From HLUCCA09 sp039822045 (GTDB taxonomy: Bacteria > Pseudomonadota > Alphaproteobacteria > Rhodobacterales > Rhodobacteraceae), in assembly GCA_039822045.1 (NCBI GenBank), contig JBCBMY010000005.1:124001-188000 (forward strand): a stretch of 64,000 bases of DNA. The letters run 5' to 3'. Positions 15,965 to 24,061 of this stretch are shown one piece after another. Every line of letters begins with the position of its first letter. Positions within the stretch are counted from its first letter, which is position 1. A program made the translations under genes and the position numbers. Under the pieces are notes generated by a model. That model worked only from the letters and a program-made list of their open reading frames with translations, was not told the origin of the DNA and ran no database searches.

Positions 15965-16866
15965 AGGTGACGGCGATGTAAAGCGCTTGGTGTGAGGCTG
16001 CAAGGCCTTCCAAGCCGCTCGGTGCCAGATTTCTCAAGGAGCAGCCCGTGCGCGCAAGCCGTCCCTGCGAGAGGTATGGATCGGATAGGTCGTTCGCCAT
16101 TGCCACCACACCAAGACCGTTTTCGGTCGGCCTGGTAAAACAATAGCCCGTTCCCAGCGCGCTGCCCAATGCCCGGGCGCGCGGCGCCGGGAAACCAGCG
16201 CGGCAGTCCAGATCACCCTCCTCTAACGGGCCCCGGTCGGGCACCTCGGCGAACTAGACTTGCCCAATCACCGGCCCATGCATTGCGGACCGATCGACCG
16301 TGTCCCTTTTGGTGCGCCCGAGTTGGAACCAATCAAACGTGATCCGCCGGGGCGGACCACGACGTCGGTGGTCGCGCCCGCTGCCTCGTCCGCTGACCTT
16401 GGGGGGACCGCCGAGCGCCTCGTGGAGCTTTGGCGCCTCGATGAGGAGTGCGGGCTCCTCGGCCGGCTCGCGGGTGCAGGTGAGTTCTTTCGGAAAGGTC
16501 GCCTTTGCCTCCGCCTCCTCGGCGCGCGCAGACGTCGCGTCGGCCGTCGCAGCATCGGTCCGGGCCGCGCCTTCGAGGACCTGGTCAATTGCGGCTGGCG
16601 CTCCGATGTCACGCCCGGGCGACGGGGACAATCCGGTGTTGCCCCACTGACCTTACGCCATACCGTCTTGGGGCACATCGTTGGCAATCCGGTCTCCCGC
16701 ACCTCAACTCGGACCGAGGCCGGCGCAAAACTGCGGAGAGCTTGAGATCCTACTGCGCTGTAGACGAAACGGAGCCCCAAATCTGCGGAGGGGTTCTTCA
16801 GACCGGCCCTGCTACGGTGAGCAGGCCAAGTCCGACCCGAAGGACCAAGCTAACGCGGCAATGCGC
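15965..16866. other. Gene-free region between tRNA-Gln and kdsA
   Basis: About 900 bp in which no frame encodes a recognisable complete protein. On the minus strand near 16020-16135 a short segment (GLGVVAMANDL, then a GRL-ending strand) resembles the C-terminal end of the effector domain of LysR-type regulators, so a decayed LysR gene is possible but weakly supported. Frames at 16254-16631 are low-complexity (Ala, Glu, Arg rich). The 5' flank of tRNA-Gln, with its promoter, must lie in the first 100 bp. Gene decay beside an integration site is the likely explanation. Confidence 0.5.
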
Positions 16867-17712
16867 CTAAACCCGGAGCGGATCGGCCTTGGCAAGTCGG
16901 TCGAACGCGGCAAGGCTCGCCACGAGCGCCGGCATTTCAGCGAGTGGAACCATGTTCGGCCCGTCAGATGGGGCGATGTCTGGCTCGGGATGGGTCTCGA
17001 TGAACACGGCGGCGATGCCGAGCGAGACGGCCGCCCGTGCCATCACCGGGGCGAACTCGCGCTGGCCGCCGCTCGATCCACCCTGCCCGCCGGGTTGCTG
17101 AACGGAGTGGGTGGCGTCCATGACAACGGGCCAACCCGCGCGTGCCATTATCGGCAAGCTGCGCATGTCGGTCACCAGCGTGTTGTAGCCAAAGCTCACG
17201 CCCCGCTCGGTCAGCAGGATACGGGTGTTTCCGGTGCTCGCGACCTTGTTCGCGACGTTTGAGATGTCCCACGGGGCTAGGAACTGACCCTTCTTGATGT
17301 TTATGGCCGCCCCCGTTTCCCCCGCAGCAATCAGCAAGTCGGTTTGGCGGCTCAGGAAGGCGGGGATCTGCAAGATGTCGACGGCCGCGGCCGCCGGTGC
17401 GCACTGGTCGGGCGCATGCACATCCGTCAGCACCGGACAGCCGACGGCGTCGCGCACGGCGCCGAGCATCTCGAGACCATCCTCCATCCCCACACCACGC
17501 CGCCCCTCCAGCGACGTGCGGTTCGCCTTGTCGAAGCTGGCTTTGAAGACATAGCCGACGCCCGCCGCAGCGCAGGCCTCGGCCATCACGCGCGCAATTC
17601 CAATCGCATGGTCCAGGCCTTCAAGCTGACACGGGCCTGCGATGACCACGAGCGGGCGATCATTTCCAAAGGTGACGCCCTCTTTCGGCGCCCGAACGGC
17701 CACCTCGCGCAT
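16867..17712 (-). CDS. kdsA: 3-deoxy-8-phosphooctulonate synthase (KDO-8-P synthase)
   Basis: 281 residues from ATG 17712, with GGAGGAGC just upstream; longer frames upstream read through the kpsE end and are not used. Family signatures are intact: VVIAGPCQLEG, the FKASFDKANRTS loop binding PEP and arabinose-5-phosphate, DVHAPDQ, FLSRQTDL, NIKKGQFLAP and DATHSVQQPGG. It condenses PEP with D-arabinose 5-phosphate to KDO-8-P for lipid A core or KDO-linked capsule. Position directly behind kpsE and kpsT suggests the capsule-cluster copy rather than the housekeeping one. Confidence 0.97.
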   Translation of the reverse strand: MREVAVRAPKEGVTFGNDRPLVVIAGPCQLEGLDHAIGIARVMAEACAAAGVGYVFKASFDKANRTSLEGRRGVGMEDGLEMLGAVRDAVGCPVLTDVHAPDQCAPAAAAVDILQIPAFLSRQTDLLIAAGETGAAINIKKGQFLAPWDISNVANKVASTGNTRILLTERGVSFGYNTLVTDMRSLPIMARAGWPVVMDATHSVQQPGGQGGSSGGQREFAPVMARAAVSLGIAAVFIETHPEPDIAPSDGPNMVPLAEMPALVASLAAFDRLAKADPLRV

Positions 17713-17734
17713 TTGCTCCTCCGGGGCTTTGGGC

Positions 17735-19528
17735 TCAGGCCGAGACCTGTTCGCGCAGGACCGAGGCTGTGAGCGACAGCATGAGGTAGATACCGGCGAA
17801 GATCGCGAAGGCAAGTGCAGTGTTCTCGAAGACCCGCGGATAGGTGGGCTCGTCCGGCGCAATAGGGTTCACGTTGACCGCCATGTACCGCACTTGCCGG
17901 TTCGCCTCGATCCGCGCCGTCTCCAGCTGCTGGGCGGCGTTCTGAAGCAGAAGCTGGCGGGTCTGCAACTCGGCCTCAGCGATGCGCAACTGGCCGCTCA
18001 CACTTGCCAGCGAAGCATCGCCGGCCTCGTCCACGGTCATTGAGGCGCGCAGTTCATCGACAAGGGCCTGGAGGCGCCCAATTTCCCCCTCGACACCGGA
18101 CACGCGCGCCTGGTTGGGCCGTGCGTTCGACAGGAGCTGATCACGCTCGAGCTGCTTCTCGCGAAGCTGCACTTCGAATTGGGTGATCTGCTGCATCAGG
18201 CTGCCCGTTTCCGAGATCGGATCAAGCACACCCAGCCGTTCCTGCAGTTCCAGCACGCGTTGCTGGGCCTCAAGCACCCGACCCTCGGCATCCTCAAATG
18301 CTTGCATGGCGCCGGACATCTGATCCTCGCGCAGGCGTTGGCTTTGATCGTTCACCCGTTGCTCAGCATACCCGATCAGCGCTTCCGAGAAGCGTTGGCT
18401 GGCTTCCGGAGAGGCCGCGATCACCTCCATCTTCAGGATACCCTCGGAGGGGTCATAACCGACCTTTACGTTGCGCTCGTAGATCCCGAAGGCATCCACG
18501 TTCGACGCTTCGGCCTCGAGCTGCTGGAGCGGGTCGATCCCGTCCTGCATGAAATGCGTGGTAAAGCCCTGGTCCCGGTCGAGGCGCAGCATCGCATCCA
18601 TCGACAACAGGTACGACTGCACACTCGTACTGTCTTGCTGTGATGCAAGCCCCGTCCCGGCAAGAAAGCTACTGGCCGCTCCCGCGCCACTTGCGCCGTC
18701 CGCCTGCTGAATGACGAACTCCGACTTGGTTGCGTACATCGGCGTGGCCACAAACGCAAAGTACCAGCCGGCGATCAGCGTCGGAAGGAATACGAAGAAG
18801 CTCAGCCGCGCGAGCAGGAACACCATCTTGCGCCGGCGGCGACGAGCGATGTCGCGCTGGATCTTCCAGATCTCTCCCGCACGGTCCTCGGGGATCTTGA
18901 GCCCGGGGGGGGCGTCGTCAATTCGCGCGGGCGGGCTGTGCCGCGTCACGGTTGAGGGCAGGTTGACCGGCGCGTCTTCTGGAGCAGAAGACCGCGCCGA
19001 TGGCAGGGTTTGGGCAGGGCGATTGGTCTCTTCTTGCGCCGTCGGAGCCACCAGCTGCAGAACCGTACCCCGGTCGAACGGATCCACACCCTTGGCACGC
19101 AGCAGACGCACGGCGTCAAAATCCGAGGTTGGCGCAAGCCCATGTTTCTGCGCCACACGGCGGGCCATGCGCAGCTGGCGCCCGGTGAGCCCCTCTCGCC
19201 GGATTGCGGCGATTTGAGTCTCGCTATCGACCTCGGCGGCCGAGGAAATCTCGCCGTGTGCGACCTGTGGCCCCTGCAGCTCACTGCCGGCGGCGCGCAG
19301 GGTTTCACCCACCGCCCGCGCGATCTTGTCGCCTCCAATAGCCGAGACGCGCGGCGATACGGCCTTCGCCTCGGCGTCGGCTCGCGCGCGGACCGTTCGG
19401 GCACTGGCCGCGTTCTCCGCCTCCAGGTCCTCAAGCGCCCGCTCGCGCACAGCGCCGGGGTCGATGCCGGGAAAGAGGGGCGCGCCCGGCCTACGCCGGT
19501 ATTTCGCGATCCTAGGCGGTGTAGTCAT
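17735..19528 (-). CDS. kpsE: Capsule polysaccharide export inner-membrane protein (KpsE/Wzz-like)
   Basis: 597 residues from ATG 19528, which overlaps the kpsT stop by 17 bp. The first 230 residues are a charged, Ala/Arg/Pro-rich cytoplasmic extension with repeated Ala-Arg runs, unusual for the roughly 380-residue classical KpsE. A transmembrane helix follows near 235-257 (FFVFLPTLIAGWYFAFV), then a periplasmic Wzz-type region with SEFVIQ and SFLAGTG, a long coiled coil (about 410-540) and a C-terminal transmembrane helix near 565-590. It forms the periplasmic adaptor between the KpsMT exporter and the outer-membrane KpsD. The N-terminal extension recurs in Rhodobacteraceae homologues as far as I recall. 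Confidence 0.88.
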   Translation of the reverse strand: MTTPPRIAKYRRRPGAPLFPGIDPGAVRERALEDLEAENAASARTVRARADAEAKAVSPRVSAIGGDKIARAVGETLRAAGSELQGPQVAHGEISSAAEVDSETQIAAIRREGLTGRQLRMARRVAQKHGLAPTSDFDAVRLLRAKGVDPFDRGTVLQLVAPTAQEETNRPAQTLPSARSSAPEDAPVNLPSTVTRHSPPARIDDAPPGLKIPEDRAGEIWKIQRDIARRRRRKMVFLLARLSFFVFLPTLIAGWYFAFVATPMYATKSEFVIQQADGASGAGAASSFLAGTGLASQQDSTSVQSYLLSMDAMLRLDRDQGFTTHFMQDGIDPLQQLEAEASNVDAFGIYERNVKVGYDPSEGILKMEVIAASPEASQRFSEALIGYAEQRVNDQSQRLREDQMSGAMQAFEDAEGRVLEAQQRVLELQERLGVLDPISETGSLMQQITQFEVQLREKQLERDQLLSNARPNQARVSGVEGEIGRLQALVDELRASMTVDEAGDASLASVSGQLRIAEAELQTRQLLLQNAAQQLETARIEANRQVRYMAVNVNPIAPDEPTYPRVFENTALAFAIFAGIYLMLSLTASVLREQVSA

Positions 19529-20165
19529 AAAGAGCCTGTGCCTCTTCCAGAGTATCAAACTGGTAAATTTTCCCGTCCCGCATAACGGCGGCCGACCGCG
19601 CGAACTTCTCCAGCGTCTTCGCCTGATGCGATACGATCACAACCGTCGTGTCCTTCAGCCGCTCCCGCAGGATGGCCCCGGCCTTGCGGTTGAACTCGAC
19701 ATCAGTTGTGTGGGGCATTCCCTCGTCGATCAGATATACGTCGAAGTCGAGCGCCAGCATCAAGGAAAAGCAGAACCGGGCACGCATGCCTTGGCTATAG
19801 GTGCCGACGGGCATGTCGAAATACTCGTCGATCCCGGTGAGCCACCGCGAAAACGCCTCAACGTAGTCAGCATCGAGCCCATAAAGCTGCGCGATGTAGC
19901 GCGCATTCTCCATGCCGGTATGGCGTGTCACCACACCGCCCATGAAGCCGAGCGGGAACGATACCCGGCACTCACGGACGATCTCGCCCTCGTCGGGTTT
20001 CTCCAGCCCCGCAATCATGTTGATCAGTGTGGTCTTGCCCGTTCCGTTCGGCGCGAGGATGCCAATCGAACGCCCAAGCTCAACCCGCAGGCTCGCGCCG
20101 TCGAGGATCACCTTGCGCTGTTTACCCGTCCAGAAGGACTTGGAGACGTTGCTCAACTCGATCAT
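19512..20165 (-). CDS. kpsT: Capsular polysaccharide ABC exporter, ATP-binding protein
   Basis: 217 residues from ATG 20165; a GTG 21 bp upstream is an alternative. Walker A APNGTGKTTL, the Q-loop-like region, signature TYSQGMRARF, Walker B VYLIDEGM and the switch His in IVSHQAKTLE are all present, and the short size without extra domains matches KpsT/ABC-2 polysaccharide exporters. It powers export of KDO-linked capsule. The partner permease KpsM is not next to it: the upstream neighbour is an unrelated DUF318 permease. The permease must be encoded elsewhere or was lost. Confidence 0.93.
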   Translation of the reverse strand: MIELSNVSKSFWTGKQRKVILDGASLRVELGRSIGILAPNGTGKTTLINMIAGLEKPDEGEIVRECRVSFPLGFMGGVVTRHTGMENARYIAQLYGLDADYVEAFSRWLTGIDEYFDMPVGTYSQGMRARFCFSLMLALDFDVYLIDEGMPHTTDVEFNRKAGAILRERLKDTTVVIVSHQAKTLEKFARSAAVMRDGKIYQFDTLEEAQALYDYTA

Positions 20166-20219
20166 TGGCCGATCCGCACACACCACTCATGGCTAGACGC
20201 CACCACGGGGCGGAGCTTA

Positions 20220-20256
20220 GGGGGACACTTTGGCCACAGTATGTCCCCCAAAGTGG
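20220..20256. repeat. Overlapping inverted repeats upstream of kpsT
   Basis: GGGGGACA (20220-20227) pairs with TGTCCCCC (20242-20249), and the overlapping CACTTTGG (20226-20233) pairs with CCAAAGTG (20248-20255). Both cannot form together, so the segment has two exclusive hairpins of about 8 bp each. It lies in the 115-bp gap after the DUF318 permease gene and before kpsT. It may terminate the former or regulate the latter. There is no U-tract. Confidence 0.5.
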
Positions 20257-20280
20257 TAAATGTTCAACGACCGTGGCTGA

Positions 20281-21321
20281 TCAGGCCAGCATTGCCCAGC
20301 CAAATCCCGCCAACACGGCGCCGAACATGGCAAACCCGATATAGCCCGCAAAGATCCGGGGCTTGACCAATGCCCAGACGGCCACCGCCGCTGGGATGCT
20401 GCTGGCACCGCCCGCCACCATGAAGGACATCGCCGCGCCCGGGGTCATGCCCTGCGCCATCAGCGCGTCGACGAGCGGCACGGCTGCATACCCGTTCAGG
20501 TAGGCCGGCGCGCCGACCAAAGCCCCCAGCAGGATCGGCTGCGCACCGTCGCCGCCGAGCACGGTCGCGATCCACTCGGCCGGAACATAGGCGAGCATCA
20601 GGGACTCAAGCACATAGGCCAGCGCGAGCCACTTCAGCAGGAACAGGGCGTTTTCGCGCCCGGTCTCCAGGAAGGTCTCGCGCCGCTCCGCCTCGCCCCA
20701 GAAACGCCACACCGGAGCGCCCTGGAACGGCTGTTGAACGCCGCAGCAGCTGCCGCAGCCACCGCTCTTGGCCCGCAGCGGGTCGGCGAACACGCGCGTC
20801 CGGCTGAACGCCCAGACACCAGCGCCGCCCAACAGCCCCATCCCCACGGCCGCCGCGGCCTTGGCCAGGGCAAACTCGAACCCGAGGGTGCCGGCTGTGA
20901 TGGCGAACATCGCCGGGTCCATCAGGGGCGAGGACAACCAGAACGCCATCACCGCAGAAAGCGGTGCGCCAAGCGCCAGCATCGCGGCAATGAACGGGAT
21001 AACTTCGCAGGAGCAGAAGGGTGACAGGCCGCCAACCAGCGCCGCCACGACGATCATCCGCCATTCGGGGCCCTCAAACGCGCGGGCGACCAGGGTCTCG
21101 GCGCCTGTCGCCTTAAGGAACGCCACGGCAAAGACGGCGAAGGCGATGAACGGCGCCGTGTGGGCCATCGCGCCGACGGCGAACGTTACAGTCTCGCCCG
21201 CCTGCTGAGTGTCGTAGAGGGCGATCACCAGCGGCACGAAGACCACGATCAGCCACACCTTGTCCAGCTTCGCCCAAAGCTGCCGTGCCGTCCCCGGCTG
21301 CGTCACGCTCGCTTCAGCCAT
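20281..21321 (-). CDS. Permease of the DUF318/SO_0444 family (metal efflux-like)
   Basis: 346 residues with about eight to ten transmembrane helices in two halves; ATG 21321 is used. FCSCEVIPFIAAML near residue 100 and the central Cys cluster GGCGSCCGV (about 200) are typical of this permease family, which is associated with copper, zinc or arsenic handling. It overlaps the arsR-like regulator by 8 bp, so both are co-transcribed and the regulator probably senses the permease substrate. I cannot tell the substrate from sequence. Confidence 0.85.
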   Translation of the reverse strand: MAEASVTQPGTARQLWAKLDKVWLIVVFVPLVIALYDTQQAGETVTFAVGAMAHTAPFIAFAVFAVAFLKATGAETLVARAFEGPEWRMIVVAALVGGLSPFCSCEVIPFIAAMLALGAPLSAVMAFWLSSPLMDPAMFAITAGTLGFEFALAKAAAAVGMGLLGGAGVWAFSRTRVFADPLRAKSGGCGSCCGVQQPFQGAPVWRFWGEAERRETFLETGRENALFLLKWLALAYVLESLMLAYVPAEWIATVLGGDGAQPILLGALVGAPAYLNGYAAVPLVDALMAQGMTPGAAMSFMVAGGASSIPAAVAVWALVKPRIFAGYIGFAMFGAVLAGFGWAMLA

Positions 21322-21676
21322 CACGTCTCTCCGTGTCTTGGGCGCAACCGCTCTGGTCCGCGCAACATTCCCTGAGCAGAAAGTCTGTCAGCGCCTCAAT
21401 CCGCTCTACAGCGGCGCCGGCGCAGATGATGCTGCGCCCCCGTTTCTCTTGGCGGATCAGTCCCGCCTGAGACAGGATCTTCAGGTGATGGGTCAGCGTC
21501 GAGCCGGTCACGCCGCAGCGCGCACCGAGTTCACCGATTGACAGCCCCTCTGGCCCGGCGCGGACCAGCGCATTTAGCACGCCAAGCCGCTGCTCCGATC
21601 CCAGCGCCGCAAACGCAGACGCCGCAACTTCAACGGGCAGGGCCCCACCCTGACGGATATGCTGTGAGTCGCTCAT
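21314..21676 (-). CDS. ArsR-family metal/thiol-responsive repressor
   Basis: 120 residues with a winged helix-turn-helix (IGELGARCGVTGSTLTHHLKILSQAGLI near 50-80). Cysteines occur in the C-terminal tail (LRECCADQSGC) and one inside the recognition helix region (ARCGV), so thiolate metal or metalloid sensing is plausible. It is the first gene of a two-gene operon with the DUF318 permease. Two inverted repeats lie immediately upstream (21685-21704 and 21717-21736), the expected autoregulatory operators. Confidence 0.9.
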   Translation of the reverse strand: MSDSQHIRQGGALPVEVAASAFAALGSEQRLGVLNALVRAGPEGLSIGELGARCGVTGSTLTHHLKILSQAGLIRQEKRGRSIICAGAAVERIEALTDFLLRECCADQSGCAQDTERRDG

Positions 21677-21684
21677 GCCGCGAT

Positions 21685-21736
21685 ACTTCTAGAAATCTCG
21701 AAGTTTTGCAAGGGATGTTTCGACAGATCTCGAAAC
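21685..21736. promoter_or_regulatory. Two dyad operators of the ArsR-type repressor
   Basis: Dyad one, ACTTCTAGAAATCTCGAAGT (21685-21704), has arms ACTTC/GAAGT and AGA/TCT with a single mismatch pair. Dyad two, GTTTCGACAGATCTCGAAAC (21717-21736), has 7-bp arms GTTTCGA/TCGAAAC. Both contain ATCTCGAA. They are 9 to 60 bp upstream of the arsR ATG and also precede the divergent UDG gene at 21802, so one repressor may affect both directions. Confidence 0.65.
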
Positions 21737-21801
21737 TTTCCTTGGAGCGCCCGGCTCCTCCCCCCGTTGCCGCCCGCGTCGAGTGCATTAGACCTCCAAC
21801 C

Positions 21802-22419
21802 ATGGCTCAGGATCAGGCCCACGACCCCCTGCCGGTGCATGACCGGATTGCCGACTGCCGGATTTGTACCGAGCGGTTCGCCGCAACCCATACCGCCCAT
21901 GCGCCGCGTCCGGTCGTCTGGTTTCGCCCCGGCGCGCGCCTTTTGATCTCGGGTCAGGCGCCAGGCATGCGCGTCCACCAAAGCGGGATCCCGTTCGATG
22001 ACCCATCTGGCGATCGCCTGCGCGACTGGATGGGGATCGAGCGCGAGACCTTCTACGACCAATCCCGTATTGCCATCATGCCGATGGCCTTCTGTTTCCC
22101 AGGCTACAACGCGAAGGGCGCCGACCTGCCCCCGCCCAAAGTCTGCGCTGAGACGTGGCAGGACGATGCGATGGCCGCCCTTGGTCCGGTGTCGCTGCGT
22201 CTGATCGTCGGCGGCTACAGCCATCGCTGGCACCTTGGGAAACGCGCTCACAAGAGCGTCACCGCGACCGTCGCCGCATGGCGCGACTACGGACCCGACG
22301 TTATCCCCCTGCCGCACCCGTCGTGGCGCAACACCGCATGGATGAAGAAGAACCCGTGGTTCGCAGCCGATCTGCTTCCCGTTTTGCGATCACGTGTTGC
22401 CGCAGCCCTCGTAGAGTAA
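21802..22419 (+). CDS. Uracil-DNA glycosylase family protein (YP_UDG-like, family 4/5-like)
   Basis: 205 residues from ATG 21802, chosen because the conserved start DRIADCRICTERF follows; in-frame codons upstream overlap the ArsR operators. Motif A is LLISGQAPG and motif B is LPHPSWRN. The N-terminal Cys pair CRIC and a later Cys could bind an iron-sulfur cluster as in family 4 UDGs, though not all four usual cysteines are visible. It would remove uracil from DNA, or at least bind it, in the base excision pathway. It is followed 5 bp later by an SseB-like gene. Confidence 0.85.
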   Translation: MAQDQAHDPLPVHDRIADCRICTERFAATHTAHAPRPVVWFRPGARLLISGQAPGMRVHQSGIPFDDPSGDRLRDWMGIERETFYDQSRIAIMPMAFCFPGYNAKGADLPPPKVCAETWQDDAMAALGPVSLRLIVGGYSHRWHLGKRAHKSVTATVAAWRDYGPDVIPLPHPSWRNTAWMKKNPWFAADLLPVLRSRVAAALVE

Positions 22420-22424
22420 GGTCC

Positions 22425-23210
22425 ATGCCCGATCCAACACCCCTCGACCGCGCCCATGCCGAGATGGCGGCCGCTCCAGACGACGAGACGCCACGCCTTC
22501 GGTTCTATGAACGCCTGGCAGACGGCGAGCTCTTTATGATGCTCCGCGAGGAGGCCAAGGAGGACAAGATCGAGCCGCGTCTCTTCCCGCTCGACGACGG
22601 CGACTACGTGCTGGTCTACGACCGCGAAGACCGGCTTGCCCGGTTTGCCGGCGGGCCAACGCCCTATGCGGCGCTATCCGGCCGTCGCGTGGTCGCGATG
22701 CTTGCTGGCAAAGGCATTGGGCTCGGCCTCAATCTTGGCGAGGCTCCCTCCGAGATGCTGCTGCCCCCGGAAGTCGTGGACTGGCTCGCCGAGACCCTGT
22801 CGCACCGCCCGGCCGAGACTTCGGCCCGCCCACAGGACATCGCGCCCCCCAACGACCTGCCCGAAGCGCTGCTGACGTCGCTCGACACCAAAGTGGCGCT
22901 CGCGCAGGGCTTGGCGTCTATGGCGTATCTGGCCAGCGTCACCTACCAGACCGGCGCACGTGGACATCTTCTGGCCTTTATCGACCCCGCTCCGGGTGCC
23001 GAAGAGGCGCTGGTCCAGGCCACAAACGAAGTGCTCACCTTTTCTGGTCTAGCCGCGGGCGCGATTGACGTGGCCTTCTTTCCGTCGTCGCATGTTGTCT
23101 CGGCGCGGCTGGCCCGCGTGGCCCTACGCTTCGACATCCCACCGGCGCCTGAGGAAGCGACCCCGGTCGCACCAGGCTCCGATCCCGCCAAGCCGCCACG
23201 CCTCAGATGA
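22425..23210 (+). CDS. SseB family protein
   Basis: 261 residues from ATG 22425. The N-terminal half (RFYERLADGELFMML, LFPLDDGDYVLVYD, FAGGPTPYAALSGRRVVAML) shows the SseB N-terminal domain pattern; the C-terminal half (GARGHLLAFIDPAP) resembles the second SseB-type unit. The biochemical role is unknown. The stop overlaps the start of the next transporter gene by 4 bp, so it belongs to a three-gene unit with the UDG and the EamA protein. Confidence 0.75.
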   Translation: MPDPTPLDRAHAEMAAAPDDETPRLRFYERLADGELFMMLREEAKEDKIEPRLFPLDDGDYVLVYDREDRLARFAGGPTPYAALSGRRVVAMLAGKGIGLGLNLGEAPSEMLLPPEVVDWLAETLSHRPAETSARPQDIAPPNDLPEALLTSLDTKVALAQGLASMAYLASVTYQTGARGHLLAFIDPAPGAEEALVQATNEVLTFSGLAAGAIDVAFFPSSHVVSARLARVALRFDIPPAPEEATPVAPGSDPAKPPRLR

Positions 23211-24049
23211 GCACTGGCACGCGCCTCTTCGCGCTGACGGCCCTGACGATGGTGGCGTTCGCGGCCAATTCGATCCTGAACCGGATGGCGCTTGCCGATC
23301 TTGGGATGGGACCTGCGAGCTTTGCTGCGATCCGGCTGATGTCGGGGGCCGCCCTCCTGACGGCGCTGGTCTGGCGTACGCACCGCCGCGTGGCACCCTT
23401 CGCTCCGGGCCGTGCGACCGGAGTGATTGCGCTGTCGGCCTATGTCATCGGCTTCTCCTATGCCTACGTCACGCTCGACGCGGGGCTCGGCGCGCTCCTG
23501 CTCTTCGGGGGCGTTCAGATCACAATGTTTGCCGGCGGGCTCCTTGGAGGAGAACGCCCACCTGCACGGCGGTGGGCCGGGGCAGTGCTCGCACTGACGG
23601 GGCTCGCCTGGCTTCTCTGGCCGGCCGGCGTGTCGCCGCCGCCGCTCTCGGGCGTGGCGCTTATGCTTGTCGCAGCGCTCGGCTGGGGCATCTACTCGCT
23701 GCAGGGGCGCGGGGCGTCCGATCCGACCGAGGCGACAGCTTCGAACTTTCTGCTTGCCGCGCCCCTGGGCATTGCGCTGGTGGCCCTCCTACCCGATGCC
23801 GCCCCCCCTACGGGCATCGCCTTGGCGATCCTCTCCGGAGCCGTCACATCGGGCCTGGGCTACGCGCTCTGGTACACGGTCCTTCCCCAGCTGACCGCAT
23901 CCTCCGCCGCCGTGGCCCAGCTTTCCGTTCCAGTCATCGCACTAGCCGCGGGCGCCGCCCTCCTCGGCGAGCCGATCACGACCCGCCTCCTTCTGGCCAG
24001 CGCTCTGGTGCTTGGCGGCATTCTGCTCTCAGCAACCGCCAAGCGCTGA
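23207..24049 (+). CDS. EamA/DMT-family transporter
   Basis: 280 residues with ten hydrophobic helices in two EamA repeats (about 5-130 and 145-275). The second repeat carries SVPVIALAAGAALLGEP, the canonical EamA end motif with the Pro-Glu/Gly-Glu pair. It should export small metabolites or amino-acid-like compounds; the substrate is unknown. It overlaps the SseB gene by 4 bp. Confidence 0.88.
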   Translation: MSTGTRLFALTALTMVAFAANSILNRMALADLGMGPASFAAIRLMSGAALLTALVWRTHRRVAPFAPGRATGVIALSAYVIGFSYAYVTLDAGLGALLLFGGVQITMFAGGLLGGERPPARRWAGAVLALTGLAWLLWPAGVSPPPLSGVALMLVAALGWGIYSLQGRGASDPTEATASNFLLAAPLGIALVALLPDAAPPTGIALAILSGAVTSGLGYALWYTVLPQLTASSAAVAQLSVPVIALAAGAALLGEPITTRLLLASALVLGGILLSATAKR

Positions 24050-24061
24050 CCGCAACCGCGG

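Noticed and set aside
16020..16135. LysR-type regulator remnant downstream of tRNA-Gln
   Set aside because: Only a short segment resembles the family and no DNA-binding domain is found; kept as a remark in the gap entry.
16254..16631. Minus-strand frame of 125 codons as a gene
   Set aside because: Low-complexity Ala/Glu/Arg composition and no domain; probably chance in GC-rich DNA.
17713..17862. N-terminal extension of kdsA
   Set aside because: The extra codons lie in the end of kpsE, are Ser/Arg rich and have no homology; the start at 17712 has a strong ribosome binding site.
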